From NCBI GenBank assembly GCA_044338255.1, contig JBIILZ010000007.1:1-57877 (forward strand): a stretch of 57,877 nucleotides of DNA, in the 5' to 3' direction. Positions 46,501-53,333 of this stretch are shown here, piece after piece. The position numbers and the translations under genes are program-made. Position 1 is the first letter of the stretch. Each line of letters opens with the position of its first letter. Under the pieces are notes generated by a model. That model worked only from the letters and a program-made list of their open reading frames with translations. It did no database searches and was not told the origin of the DNA. This stretch comes from CAIUVD01 sp044338255. Lineage in GTDB: Bacteria > Planctomycetota > UBA11346.

Positions 46501-47691
46501 GTGAGCTACACCTACACGCCGATCAACGGCTACAGCGGAGCGGATACCTTCACCCTGCGTGTGTCCGATGCCGTGCAGGCGATGGCCGAGGTCACCGTCT
46601 TTGCCACCATTGGCGTCAATACCCCGCCAGTGCTGGTGAGCACGGTCGGGGATGGGGCGAGCGGGCAGGGTTCGATTACCCTTCTGGCCATCGCCGGACA
46701 GAGTTTCGAAGCCCTGTTCACCGGCGCTGATGCCGAGACGCAGCAGGATGTGCAGGTGACGATCTCTGGGGTCACTCCCGATGGATTGGTGTTCACCGCC
46801 AGCGGCACCGGTAGGGGGGCATTGCGTGGCATTCCGACCACGCCCGGGGCCTATTCATTCACGCTCACCTTGAATGATGGGGTCAACTCTACGAGCCGTG
46901 CCATGTCGATGACGGTGGTGGCCCCGGTATTGGCCAATGTCCCGCCGCCGGTGATCCCGGTTTCCGGGCCGGGGAATACCGTCTACGCGTCATTTCTACC
47001 GGGTTCGAGCAGCAATTTCCAAGCCGTCGCCGACATTCTTGCCGGCCGACCGACGAGCGAATCGCGGGGCTTCTGGTGGGATGAGACGGCTGGTAGGTAC
47101 GGCGAATTGCCAGCCCTGCCGTCGGTCAGCACGCGTCCCTGGCACGCCCTCTGGCTGGCGAGCGTCACGCCGCTGACCTTGCCCACAGAAGTTCCGGCTG
47201 TGGCCATGCCCTATGCCATCGAGTTGGTTCCCGGCTGGACGTTCTTCGGAATCCCGCCGGTGACCGACGGCACCACCGTGAGCACGGCTCATGGTTGGGC
47301 CAACTGCAGCCTGCAATCGGCTGCCGGTGTGCCCTTGAGTGTGCTCGAGCGCGCGGCGGTGCTCGGTAATGCCGATAGTGAAGGACCGTGGGCCTGGAAT
47401 GGGACGATCTACACACGCACGACCTCGTTGATCACCGGCGGCGGCTATTGGCTATATAATCGGACCAATGCGCCGGTGCGCCTCGTACGTGGGCCGACCG
47501 CCGCTGCTGCTCCCATTTTGGCCCAGGCCCGGGCCCAGGCCGCGGACAACGAGCAGCCACCGCTGCCACCCCACGGAGCGGCAGCGAACCGTGCCGAATC
47601 CAGCAACGGCGGTAATTGCGGTACGGGTTCGGGGATGGGCTTGTTCAGCCTTGCCGGGCTTCTGGCCCTGATGCGCTTCCGCCGGCGCTGA
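43567..47691 (+). CDS. Large surface protein with tandem 105-residue repeats and C-terminal sorting tail
   Basis: A secreted protein of about 1374 residues. The chosen ATG gives a hydrophobic signal (SFLVPTLLALAISLPLAAQ); ATG 43537 and GTG 43480 are alternatives, and the former would supply an Arg in the n-region. The first 590 residues are beta-rich, cadherin/VCBS-like blocks with VNDAPVW and VNARPVID junctions. Four tandem repeats of about 105 residues follow (VNHPPVITAP, LTWSVSTPAAHGTV, YTYTPAVGYSGSDSFTLQVADSAG), a type found in large adhesins. A C-terminal beta domain (WTFFGIPPV, GGGYWLYNRTNAP) precedes a tail GNCGTGSGMGLFSLAGLLALMRFRRR-like: Cys/Gly motif, short hydrophobic helix, Arg cluster. 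That tail is a sorting-signal pattern of the GlyGly/MYXO-CTERM kind. Confidence 0.8.
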   Translation: MLSSTSTASFLVPTLLALAISLPLAAQDGLAPFITFPTDDPGLNLPEVGAKENSVSDPFILNNVLFTSGMYVWHVRQSYRYSTPFSGAVDTVQGIAVTAISGPGTWEYWSLARSRWVSISDVSEDSVLNIRLSEQLRFLPSSNVLSPSEATLTFRAVDDINVSGISTLNMLDSEQYGGDPTAFSAELRTLTVPILPVNDAPVWGNGHFDIRVNGAPLTYSTAYSDAVEGQTLKVSVAELVNNATSSDPDSSGSALVPGILLTGMDIDRFIFERSPSQDGVWTQLLPDIETNAVPLDAADWLRITTRSRVDATVVNAFTYHLWDGTDSGVAGNFIHFSDSNVGDESAFSIGYGQVDIVNARPVIDSVATVVINPDETTASFAVTAHDADGSVAALGTFDQQGVFQLSPVDVNGSHFEWDSFTAAPTITNTLKASNLTWSPGPSYYYIAAVDDWNVQSDTNYVTVYGNSTPVWDSVEENFSIDSRAPQPLSATFIVRDSDVDTNTHNPVWVDSLTTSVGAADSNRPLRGTVVVTSEHIPGQIVITESIRSQIIGNSPSSGYTNVTLTYTPDKTALISHVDDILIAVTDAHGLSASLPVHMAVGFVNHAPVITAPTVTDLGTVIGGTASTITASATDEDGGPLTWSVSTPAAHGTVTTNNAEGDTIGYTYTPAVGYSGSDSFTLQVADSAGLTAQLTFTSTVSDPTPPPVVNHPPVITAPLVTALGTMTGGQARSVTLTATDEDSATLTWTVLTAPAHGTVVAGNAIGGTVSYVYTPAVGYSGSDSFTLQVADSADLTAQLTFTSTVSDPTPPPVVNLSPVITAPLVTALGTVLGGTTYPISFSATDEDGGPLTWSVSTPAAHGTVTTNNAVGGTVSYTYMPALGFSGNDSFTVQVADSAGLTAQLTFTSTVSDPTPPPVVNHPPVITTPAPETSLGTLIGGIGQVFTAEATDEEGETLTWSVAVAPAHGAVTFTNAVGASVSYTYTPINGYSGADTFTLRVSDAVQAMAEVTVFATIGVNTPPVLVSTVGDGASGQGSITLLAIAGQSFEALFTGADAETQQDVQVTISGVTPDGLVFTASGTGRGALRGIPTTPGAYSFTLTLNDGVNSTSRAMSMTVVAPVLANVPPPVIPVSGPGNTVYASFLPGSSSNFQAVADILAGRPTSESRGFWWDETAGRYGELPALPSVSTRPWHALWLASVTPLTLPTEVPAVAMPYAIELVPGWTFFGIPPVTDGTTVSTAHGWANCSLQSAAGVPLSVLERAAVLGNADSEGPWAWNGTIYTRTTSLITGGGYWLYNRTNAPVRLVRGPTAAAAPILAQARAQAADNEQPPLPPHGAAANRAESSNGGNCGTGSGMGLFSLAGLLALMRFRRR
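45373..46614. repeat. Four tandem 315-bp coding repeats
   Basis: Units begin at 45373, 45688, 46003 and 46318, exactly 315 bases apart. The first three are very similar at the DNA level, including long identical stretches around the ADSAGLTAQLTFTSTVSDPTPPP segment. The fourth has diverged. The high DNA identity suggests recent duplication or gene conversion within the surface protein gene. Confidence 0.85.
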
Positions 47692-47745
47692 GGGCCGACT
47701 GCTTCATCAGATCTTCATGCAAGGTTGATCAGAACCTGCGATCAG

Positions 47746-47789
47746 GGCGCATGATCTCTCCGACACCTACGTCGGAGATATCATGCGCC
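47746..47789 (+). promoter_or_regulatory. 19-bp hairpin enclosing the start codon of the lipoprotein gene
   Basis: Arms 47746-47764 (GGCGCATGATCTCTCCGAC) and 47771-47789 pair with one mismatch around a 6-base loop. The 3' arm contains the only Shine-Dalgarno-like GGAG (47774-47777) and the ATG (47783-47785) of the next gene. If the RNA folds, the ribosome site would be sequestered. The core GTCGGAGATA is shared with the inverted repeat at 1587-1624. Confidence 0.6.
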
Positions 47790-48175
47790 TTGTCCTTCCA
47801 GCAGTCCCTGCTTCTTACGTACCCATTTTTTTGGCCATGGTGATGCTGACGCTGGTCGGGTGCGGCGAGCCGCGCCAGGTCGGTGACATCTATGTCCAAG
47901 GGGACGTGGCCAGTTACAACTATTATGCCGAGTTTCGCGAAAAGCAGAGCAACGGCAAAGAACGCATCTACCTGCTCGCCGATCCGAAATCGGTCAAGGC
48001 GTTCGCCGCCGGGGCCAAGGAATTGCCCTTGTCCAAGACCATGATCGCGGTCGGCCCGAACAAGGAGACGATCATGATCGAACAGGTCAAGGATCCCGCG
48101 GCTAGCATGATCCTGATCCGCCGGCTGTTGGCGACCTTCAACGCCAAGAACCAGGCCTCGGTCAAGATTCCCTGA
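47783..48175 (+). CDS. Small lipoprotein of unknown function
   Basis: A 130-residue protein. The signal peptide MRLVLPAVPASYVPIFLAMVM ends in the lipobox LVGC, so the mature protein is lipid-anchored at about Cys27. The rest (QVGDIYVQGDVASYNYYAEFREKQSNGKERIYLLADPKSVKAFAAG) is compact and charged, with no family I recognise. It starts inside a long hairpin and is followed 35 bases later by a strong terminator, so it appears to be a single-gene unit under translational control. Confidence 0.8.
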   Translation: MRLVLPAVPASYVPIFLAMVMLTLVGCGEPRQVGDIYVQGDVASYNYYAEFREKQSNGKERIYLLADPKSVKAFAAGAKELPLSKTMIAVGPNKETIMIEQVKDPAASMILIRRLLATFNAKNQASVKIP

Positions 48176-48210
48176 ATCCACTTCAAGGATCACGCCGAGG
48201 AGGCGATCCT

Positions 48211-48250
48211 GACCCCCGGCGACCACTTCGCCGGGGGTCGTTTCGTTTGC
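48211..48250 (+). terminator. Intrinsic terminator
   Basis: A perfect 12-bp stem (GACCCCCGGCGA with TCGCCGGGGGTC) and a 5-base loop are followed by GTTTCGTTTG. It ends the lipoprotein transcript. The T run is interrupted, but the stem is very stable. Confidence 0.8.
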
Positions 48251-48325
48251 TTGGGCAAGGCATAGGCTCGGCGTCCCTGCGCACCGCTGGCGACTCGCTG
48301 GCGTGTCACCTATCGCCCAAGTGAG

Positions 48326-49996
48326 ATGATCATGCCTGTCCTTGTTCAAATCGGTGCCGGAAACATCGGACGGGGTTTTGTCGCGCCGCTGTTCACCGCC
48401 TCGGGTTGGGAAGTGGTGTTCGTTGACGTCAATCAGCCCCTCGTCGATGCCGTGAATCAGCGCCGTCGTTATCAGGTGACCGAGGTCGATAACGAGGGCT
48501 CGTCGGCGGTGGTGGTTGCGCCAGTGCGGGCCCTGCTGGCTGATGACCACGCGGCGGTGGTGGCGGCGTTGGCCAGCGCCGATCTGGTGGCGACGGCGGT
48601 GGGCTTGAGTGCTCTTCCACGTCTCGGCGGACTCCTCGCGGCTGCGGCTCAGGCGCGCGGCGCGCGACCCTTGGATATCCTGGTCTGCGAAAACGGTCTT
48701 GACGCGCATGCGCAGTTGCGTTCAGCGGTCGCTGCCATCGATGCCCGGGCGGCGAGCCAGTTGGGGTTCGTGCGCACCTCAATCGGTCGGATGATCCCCG
48801 CTCCGGAAGCAGATGCGGATCTGCTCGACATCGCCGTCGAGCCCTACGGCAATCTGCCCGTCGAACGCGCCGCCTTCCGCGGGGCGGTGCCGGCGGTGCG
48901 CGGCATCGATGCCGCCGAAGACTTCGAGCTCATCATCCGCCAGAAGCTCTACCTGCACAACCTGACCCACGCCAGCCTAGCCTACAGCGGGGCCCGTAAG
49001 GGCTACACCACGATCGCCGAATGCGTCAGCGACGGCAAACTCGCAGCCGCGGTTCGCAGTGCTGGTTTCGAGGCCGCCGAAGCCCTCGCCCGGGCGCATG
49101 GCCAGAGCGAGGTCGAGCGGGCGCGCCTGCGTCGCGAAAACCGCGACCTCGTCGAAGACCTGCTCGAACGCTACAGCAATCGGCGTCTGCATGATCCGGT
49201 GGCGCGCGTCGGACGTGATCCCTGGCGCAAGTTGGCGGCCGACGATCGGGTGGTGGGCGCGGCGCGGTTGTGCCTCGCCCAGGGCGTGCATCCCACGGCG
49301 ATCTTCCGCCATCTTCTCGATGCCTGTGCCTGGCAGCCGCAGGCCGACGAGCCCCAGGCGCAACGTTGGCGCGAACTGCAGGCCCGCGGCCCAGTGGCGT
49401 TGATGGCGGCGATCACCGGCCTGCCCCGCACCGATCCCTTGATGCAGCAACTGCGCGAGACGCTCCTCGATCAACGCCGCCATGCGGCGGTCAAAACCCT
49501 GAAGGCCGCCGGCGTGGTGGTCACGCCCGCCGAAGCCGCGACCCTCGAGATCGCTGATTTCGGGCTCGATCGTTTCGAGCAATTCGGCCTGGCGATCCTG
49601 GTCTACGTCAACACCGAGCGCTGCTGTGCGAAGGAACTGGTGATGACCCCCGGACAGATCTGCCCCGAGCTTCGGCATCCGCCGGTGGCGGGCGATGTTG
49701 GTAAGGAAGAGACCTTCCGTTGCCGTTTTGGTGAAGTGCATCTCTTTGTCCCTGGCCATGAGCCGGGCTCGGGTGAAAAAGAGTTCGCCCTGCGCCTGGT
49801 TCCCGCAGACAAGCACGCGATGCTGACAATGTTCAAGCACATTCATCTCACCCCCGGCGCCCAGTACACTTTGCCGCCGAACACCCCGCATTGGTTTGTC
49901 GCCGGACCGCAGGGGGCGGTGGTCAGCGCATTTTCCACCCGTTCGCGTGACGAAGCCGATATCTTCACCGATGCCGATATCCGCCGTATCGAGTGA
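48326..49996 (+). CDS. Mannitol-1-phosphate 5-dehydrogenase fused to a sugar-isomerase cupin
   Basis: A 556-residue fusion. Residues 1-375 are a MtlD-type polyol-phosphate dehydrogenase (fructose 6-phosphate to mannitol 1-phosphate, NADH): GAGNIGRGFVAPLF at the N terminus, VCENGLDAHAQL, and the catalytic KLYLHNLTHASLAYSGARKGY (Lys-x4-Asn-x2-His). Residues about 395-556 are a cupin like D-lyxose/D-mannose isomerases: FGLDRFEQFGLAILVYVNTERCCAKELVMTPGQ, then KEETFRCRFGEVHLFVPG, and LPPNTPHWFVAGPQGAVVSAFSTRSRDEADIF. In the first cupin motif the HxH position reads LRH, so one metal ligand may be missing. ATG codons at 48326 and 48332 are both possible; the latter has better spacing from GTGAG. The 3' end overlaps the PfkB relic by 26 bases. 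Confidence 0.85.
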   Translation: MIMPVLVQIGAGNIGRGFVAPLFTASGWEVVFVDVNQPLVDAVNQRRRYQVTEVDNEGSSAVVVAPVRALLADDHAAVVAALASADLVATAVGLSALPRLGGLLAAAAQARGARPLDILVCENGLDAHAQLRSAVAAIDARAASQLGFVRTSIGRMIPAPEADADLLDIAVEPYGNLPVERAAFRGAVPAVRGIDAAEDFELIIRQKLYLHNLTHASLAYSGARKGYTTIAECVSDGKLAAAVRSAGFEAAEALARAHGQSEVERARLRRENRDLVEDLLERYSNRRLHDPVARVGRDPWRKLAADDRVVGAARLCLAQGVHPTAIFRHLLDACAWQPQADEPQAQRWRELQARGPVALMAAITGLPRTDPLMQQLRETLLDQRRHAAVKTLKAAGVVVTPAEAATLEIADFGLDRFEQFGLAILVYVNTERCCAKELVMTPGQICPELRHPPVAGDVGKEETFRCRFGEVHLFVPGHEPGSGEKEFALRLVPADKHAMLTMFKHIHLTPGAQYTLPPNTPHWFVAGPQGAVVSAFSTRSRDEADIFTDADIRRIE

Positions 49997-50450
49997 GTCA
50001 GGCGCGGCCCCGAGTATCGTTTGCGGCTTTGATGGCTTTGTCGATGAGCTGATCCGCGTCGTCGCTGAGCGCACCGCGCCCACCGAGTTCACCCCGCTGG
50101 ATTCGCTGGCTGAGCTCGGGGCGGTGATCGCCGCTGCCGCTCGTCGCAACAGCCTGCGTGAAATCGTCATCGAGAGCTACGATGCCGGCTATCGCTTCAA
50201 TGCCGGCTATCGCTTCAATGCCGGCTATCGCTTCAATGCCGGCTATCGCTTCAATGCCGGCTATCGCTTCAATGCCGGCTATCGCTTCAATGCCGGCTAT
50301 CGCTTCAATGCCGGCTATGTCCACGGCCTGGCCATCGGCCTGGACCATCGCCAGCGGCTTGCTCTAGGTTCGGCGGTAGCGGGGTTCTTCATCCACCACG
50401 CGCGCAGCGGCACCGCTGCGGAAAGCGCGCCCTACCTGCCGCCCGCATGA
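49971..50450 (+). pseudogene. PfkB-family sugar kinase relic with internal deletion and hexapeptide repeats
   Basis: The open frame (159 codons) keeps only the two ends of a PfkB kinase. The N part SIVCGFDGFVDELIRVVAERTAPTEFTPLDSLAELGAVIAAAARRNSLREIVIE is the normal start of kinases near 390 residues. It is followed at once by seven copies of YRFNAG, then YVHGLAIGLDHRQRLALGSAVAGFFIHHARSG, which is the normal C-terminal end. The repeat is derived from the anion-hole motif GAGDxFNAGY of the family. The core with substrate and ATP sites, and the catalytic Asp of GAGD, is missing. The start lies inside the MtlD fusion gene (26-base overlap, different frame), so it was presumably the second gene of a sugar operon. 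It may still be translated as a repeat protein. Confidence 0.75.
50190..50315. repeat. 18-bp tandem repeat, 7 exact copies
   Basis: Seven identical copies of TATCGCTTCAATGCCGGC run without a break, in frame, encoding YRFNAG. Flanking GATGCCGGC and TATGTC show the partial edges. Perfect identity indicates recent expansion by slippage or an assembly effect. Confidence 0.97.
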
Positions 50451-50484
50451 AAAGAAACGCGGCGGGAAGCATGCTTCCCGCCGC
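50451..50484 (-). terminator. Intrinsic terminator after glgP
   Basis: A perfect 11-bp stem (GCGGCGGGAAG / CTTCCCGCCGC, 50459-50484) around CATG. On the minus strand it is followed by GTTTCTTTT, so it ends the phosphorylase transcript 27 bases past its stop. It may also stop plus-strand transcripts of the relic gene, but no T run is present on that side. Confidence 0.8.
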
Positions 50485-50510
50485 GCCGTGAGCGTCTTGA
50501 ATCCGCAGGC

Positions 50511-53204
50511 TTAGGCGTGGACTGCGGACACGGCGGTGACGCCCCAGATGTTCTTGGCGTACTCGGCGATGGTGCGATCGGTCGAGAACTTGCCCGAGGC
50601 GGCGGTGTTGAGGATAGAGGACACCGTCCAGGCATCGACATCCTGGTAATGAACGGCGGCTTCCTGCTGGGCGCGCACGTAGTCGGCGAAGTCGGCGCAC
50701 ACGAACCAGTAATCGCCCCAGCTGGTGAGAGTCCCCAGGATGTCATCGAAGATCCCCGGCTCGACCTGGTTGAAGTGCCCGCTGCGGATGAGTTCGATGA
50801 CCCGCGCCAGGGCCTGGTCACCGGCGATGACCTTCTCGGGATCATAGCCGGCGGCGCGCATGTCGTTGATCTCATCGGTGGTCTTGCCGAAGAGAAAGAA
50901 GTGGCCTTCGCCGAACTTCATCACCTCTTCGCGGATCTCGATGTTGGCGCCATCGAGGGTGCCGATGGTCAGCGCGCCGTTCATCATGAACTTCATGTTG
51001 CCGGTACCCGAGGCCTCCTTGCCGGCGGTCGAGACCTGCTCGGAGAGATCGGCGGCCGGACAGATCTTCTCCATCAGCGACACCCGGTAGTCGGGGATGT
51101 AGGCGACCTTCAGCAGATCGCCGACGGCGGGATCATGGTTGATGACCTCGGCGAGATTGTTGATGAACTTGATGATCGACTTGGCCATGGCGTAGCCGGG
51201 AGCGGCCTTGCCGCCAAAGAGCACCGCACGCTTGGTCCACTTCACGCCATTGCTGGTGATCTCGCCGCGCTTGATGCGGTCGTACAGATGCACGACATGG
51301 AGGGCGTTCAGCAGCTGGCGTTTGTATTCGTGGATGCGCTTGACCTGGATGTCGAACATCGCATCGAGGGGGAAGGCGACCTTGCAATCGGCGAGCACGA
51401 TGGCCGCGAGATCGCGCTTGTTGGCGAGCTTGGCCGCGACCCACTCCTTGTGGAAATTCTTGTCCTTGGCCTTCGCCGCCAACTTGCTGATCTGCGAGAG
51501 ATCGGTGATCCAGCTATCGCCGATGGCGGCGCTGATCAGCGTCGACATGCGCGGGTTGGCCATCGCCATCCACCGCCGCTGGGTCACGCCGTTGGTCTTG
51601 TTGTTGAATTTCTCCGGCCATATCTCGTTGAAATCGTGGAACAGGTCACGCTTCAGCAGATCGCTGTGGAGCTCGGCCACGCCATTGACGCTGAAGCAGC
51701 CGACGATCGCGAGATAGGCCATGCGCACGTGCGGGTTGGGGCCTTCCTCGATGATCGACAGGCGCCGTTGGCGATCGCCATCGCCGGGCCAGCGATTGGC
51801 GACCTGGCGCATGAAGCGGGCGTTGATTTCGAAGATGATTTCCAGCGGCCGCGGCAGGAGTTTGCGGAACAGTCCGACCGACCACTTCTCGAGCGCCTCG
51901 GGCAGCAGGGTGTGGTTGGTGTAGGCCAGGCACTTGCTGGTGATGCTCCAGGCGTCGTCCCAGGTCATCGCGTAATCATCCATCAGCTGGCGCATCAATT
52001 CCGCGACGGCGATGGTCGGATGGGTGTCGTTGAGCTGGCAGACGTTCTTGGCCGCGAACTGCGAGAAGTCATTGCCGTGGATGCGATGCCAGCGGCGCAG
52101 GATGTCGAGCAGGCTGGCGCTGGCGAGGAAGTACTGCTGACGCAGGCGCAGTTCCTTGCCGTTCTCGCTCTTGTCGTTGGGGTAGAGCACGCGGCTGATG
52201 TTCTCGGCTTCCGAGCGTTCATCGATGGCCGCCGAGTAATCGCCGGCATTGAACTCGCTGAGGTCGAATTCCTCGACCGCCGCCGCGTGCCACAGGCGCA
52301 GGGTGTTGACGGTACCGTTGTGATAGCCGGGGATGGGCACGTCGTAGGGCACGGCCTGCACATCCTTGGTGCCCGTCCAGCGCACCCGCGTGCGGCCTTG
52401 CGGATCGGTGTAGAACTCGGTGTGGCCGCCGAATTTCACGCGCTGGGTGTATTCCGGACGATGGAGTTCCCAGGGATTGCCGTTGGCGAGCCAGGCGTCG
52501 GGGGTCTCGATCTGGAACCCGTGCACGAGCTTCTGGCGGAACATCCCGTAGTCGTAGCGGATGCCGTAGCCGAACACCGGCAGCTGCAGGGTCGCGCAGC
52601 TATCGAGGAAGCAGGCCGCCAGACGGCCCAGGCCGCCATTGCCGAGCCCGGCGTCGGGTTCTTCGCTGGCGATCTCCTCCATCTCCACACCGAGATCGTG
52701 CAGGGCCTTGCCGACTTCGGGAGTGATGCCGAGATTGAGCAGGGCATTACCGAAGGCGCGGCCCATGAGGAATTCGAGGGAGAGGTAATAGCCGCGCTTA
52801 CAGTCGGCATTGTAGTAGGCGGCGTGGGTCGCTTTCCAGCGCTCCATCAGGCGATCGCGAACGGCGAGGACGGTCGCGGCGTAGCGATAATGATTGGAAA
52901 CCGCATGGTAGTCGCGGCCCAGGGTATAGCTGAGGTGGCGATGGATGTCGGTTTCGAGGGCCTCGGCGGTCATGCCCAGGGCCAGGGCCAGGGACTTGCC
53001 CGTAAGCGAAGATTTCTGCGCTGCCGGAGCTGGGATGGCTTTGACTGCGGTTTTACCCGCAGTCTTGAGTGCTTCCGGGTTGGCTGCTTTCGGCGCAGCT
53101 TTTGGCGCAGCTTTTGCCGCCGGACTGGCCACCGGACTGGCCACCGGACTGGCCACCGGACTAGCCGCGGTCTTCTTGGCGTTGGATTTGGAAACAATGG
53201 CCAT
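50511..53204 (-). CDS. glgP: Glycogen/alpha-glucan phosphorylase
   Basis: Releases glucose 1-phosphate from glycogen using PLP. Length 897 residues. Hallmarks: YYLSLEFLMGRAFGNALLNLG, DAGLGNGGLGRLAACFLDSCATL, QLNDTHPTIAVAELMRQLMD, KTNGVTQRRWM, DIQVKRIHEYKRQLLNAL and the PLP site EASGTGNMKFMMNGALTIGTLDGANIEI. The first 70 residues are an extra Ala/Lys/Pro-rich, strongly basic tail with PVAS repeats (a 12-base tandem repeat at 53122-53157), absent from most family members. The start ATG gives MAIVSKSNAKKTA. It is convergent with the sugar operon and lies 129 bases downstream of the DUF4388 protein gene on the same strand. Confidence 0.96.
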   Translation of the reverse strand: MAIVSKSNAKKTAASPVASPVASPVASPAAKAAPKAAPKAANPEALKTAGKTAVKAIPAPAAQKSSLTGKSLALALGMTAEALETDIHRHLSYTLGRDYHAVSNHYRYAATVLAVRDRLMERWKATHAAYYNADCKRGYYLSLEFLMGRAFGNALLNLGITPEVGKALHDLGVEMEEIASEEPDAGLGNGGLGRLAACFLDSCATLQLPVFGYGIRYDYGMFRQKLVHGFQIETPDAWLANGNPWELHRPEYTQRVKFGGHTEFYTDPQGRTRVRWTGTKDVQAVPYDVPIPGYHNGTVNTLRLWHAAAVEEFDLSEFNAGDYSAAIDERSEAENISRVLYPNDKSENGKELRLRQQYFLASASLLDILRRWHRIHGNDFSQFAAKNVCQLNDTHPTIAVAELMRQLMDDYAMTWDDAWSITSKCLAYTNHTLLPEALEKWSVGLFRKLLPRPLEIIFEINARFMRQVANRWPGDGDRQRRLSIIEEGPNPHVRMAYLAIVGCFSVNGVAELHSDLLKRDLFHDFNEIWPEKFNNKTNGVTQRRWMAMANPRMSTLISAAIGDSWITDLSQISKLAAKAKDKNFHKEWVAAKLANKRDLAAIVLADCKVAFPLDAMFDIQVKRIHEYKRQLLNALHVVHLYDRIKRGEITSNGVKWTKRAVLFGGKAAPGYAMAKSIIKFINNLAEVINHDPAVGDLLKVAYIPDYRVSLMEKICPAADLSEQVSTAGKEASGTGNMKFMMNGALTIGTLDGANIEIREEVMKFGEGHFFLFGKTTDEINDMRAAGYDPEKVIAGDQALARVIELIRSGHFNQVEPGIFDDILGTLTSWGDYWFVCADFADYVRAQQEAAVHYQDVDAWTVSSILNTAASGKFSTDRTIAEYAKNIWGVTAVSAVHA
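53122..53157. repeat. 12-bp in-frame tandem repeat at the glgP 5' end
   Basis: Three exact copies of GGACTGGCCACC plus partial flanking copies. On the minus strand they encode the PVAS repeats of the GlgP N-terminal tail. Confidence 0.9.
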
Positions 53205-53333
53205 GTTCGCTTCTCCCTGGTCAGGCGATCGACAGGCACGATGCCCTCAATCCTCCGACGGCGCAAGGTCCAACGCGGTTGAGTCGCGCATCAGTTCGCG
53301 ATTTTCAGCGCACCGCGGCGCAGTTCGTCGGAC

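Noticed and set aside
50517..53282. 921-codon open frame opposite glgP
   Set aside because: It is the antisense of a confirmed phosphorylase. Its sequence has no family motif and is rich in the Gly/Val/Asp/Ile mixture produced by reading GC-rich codons backwards.
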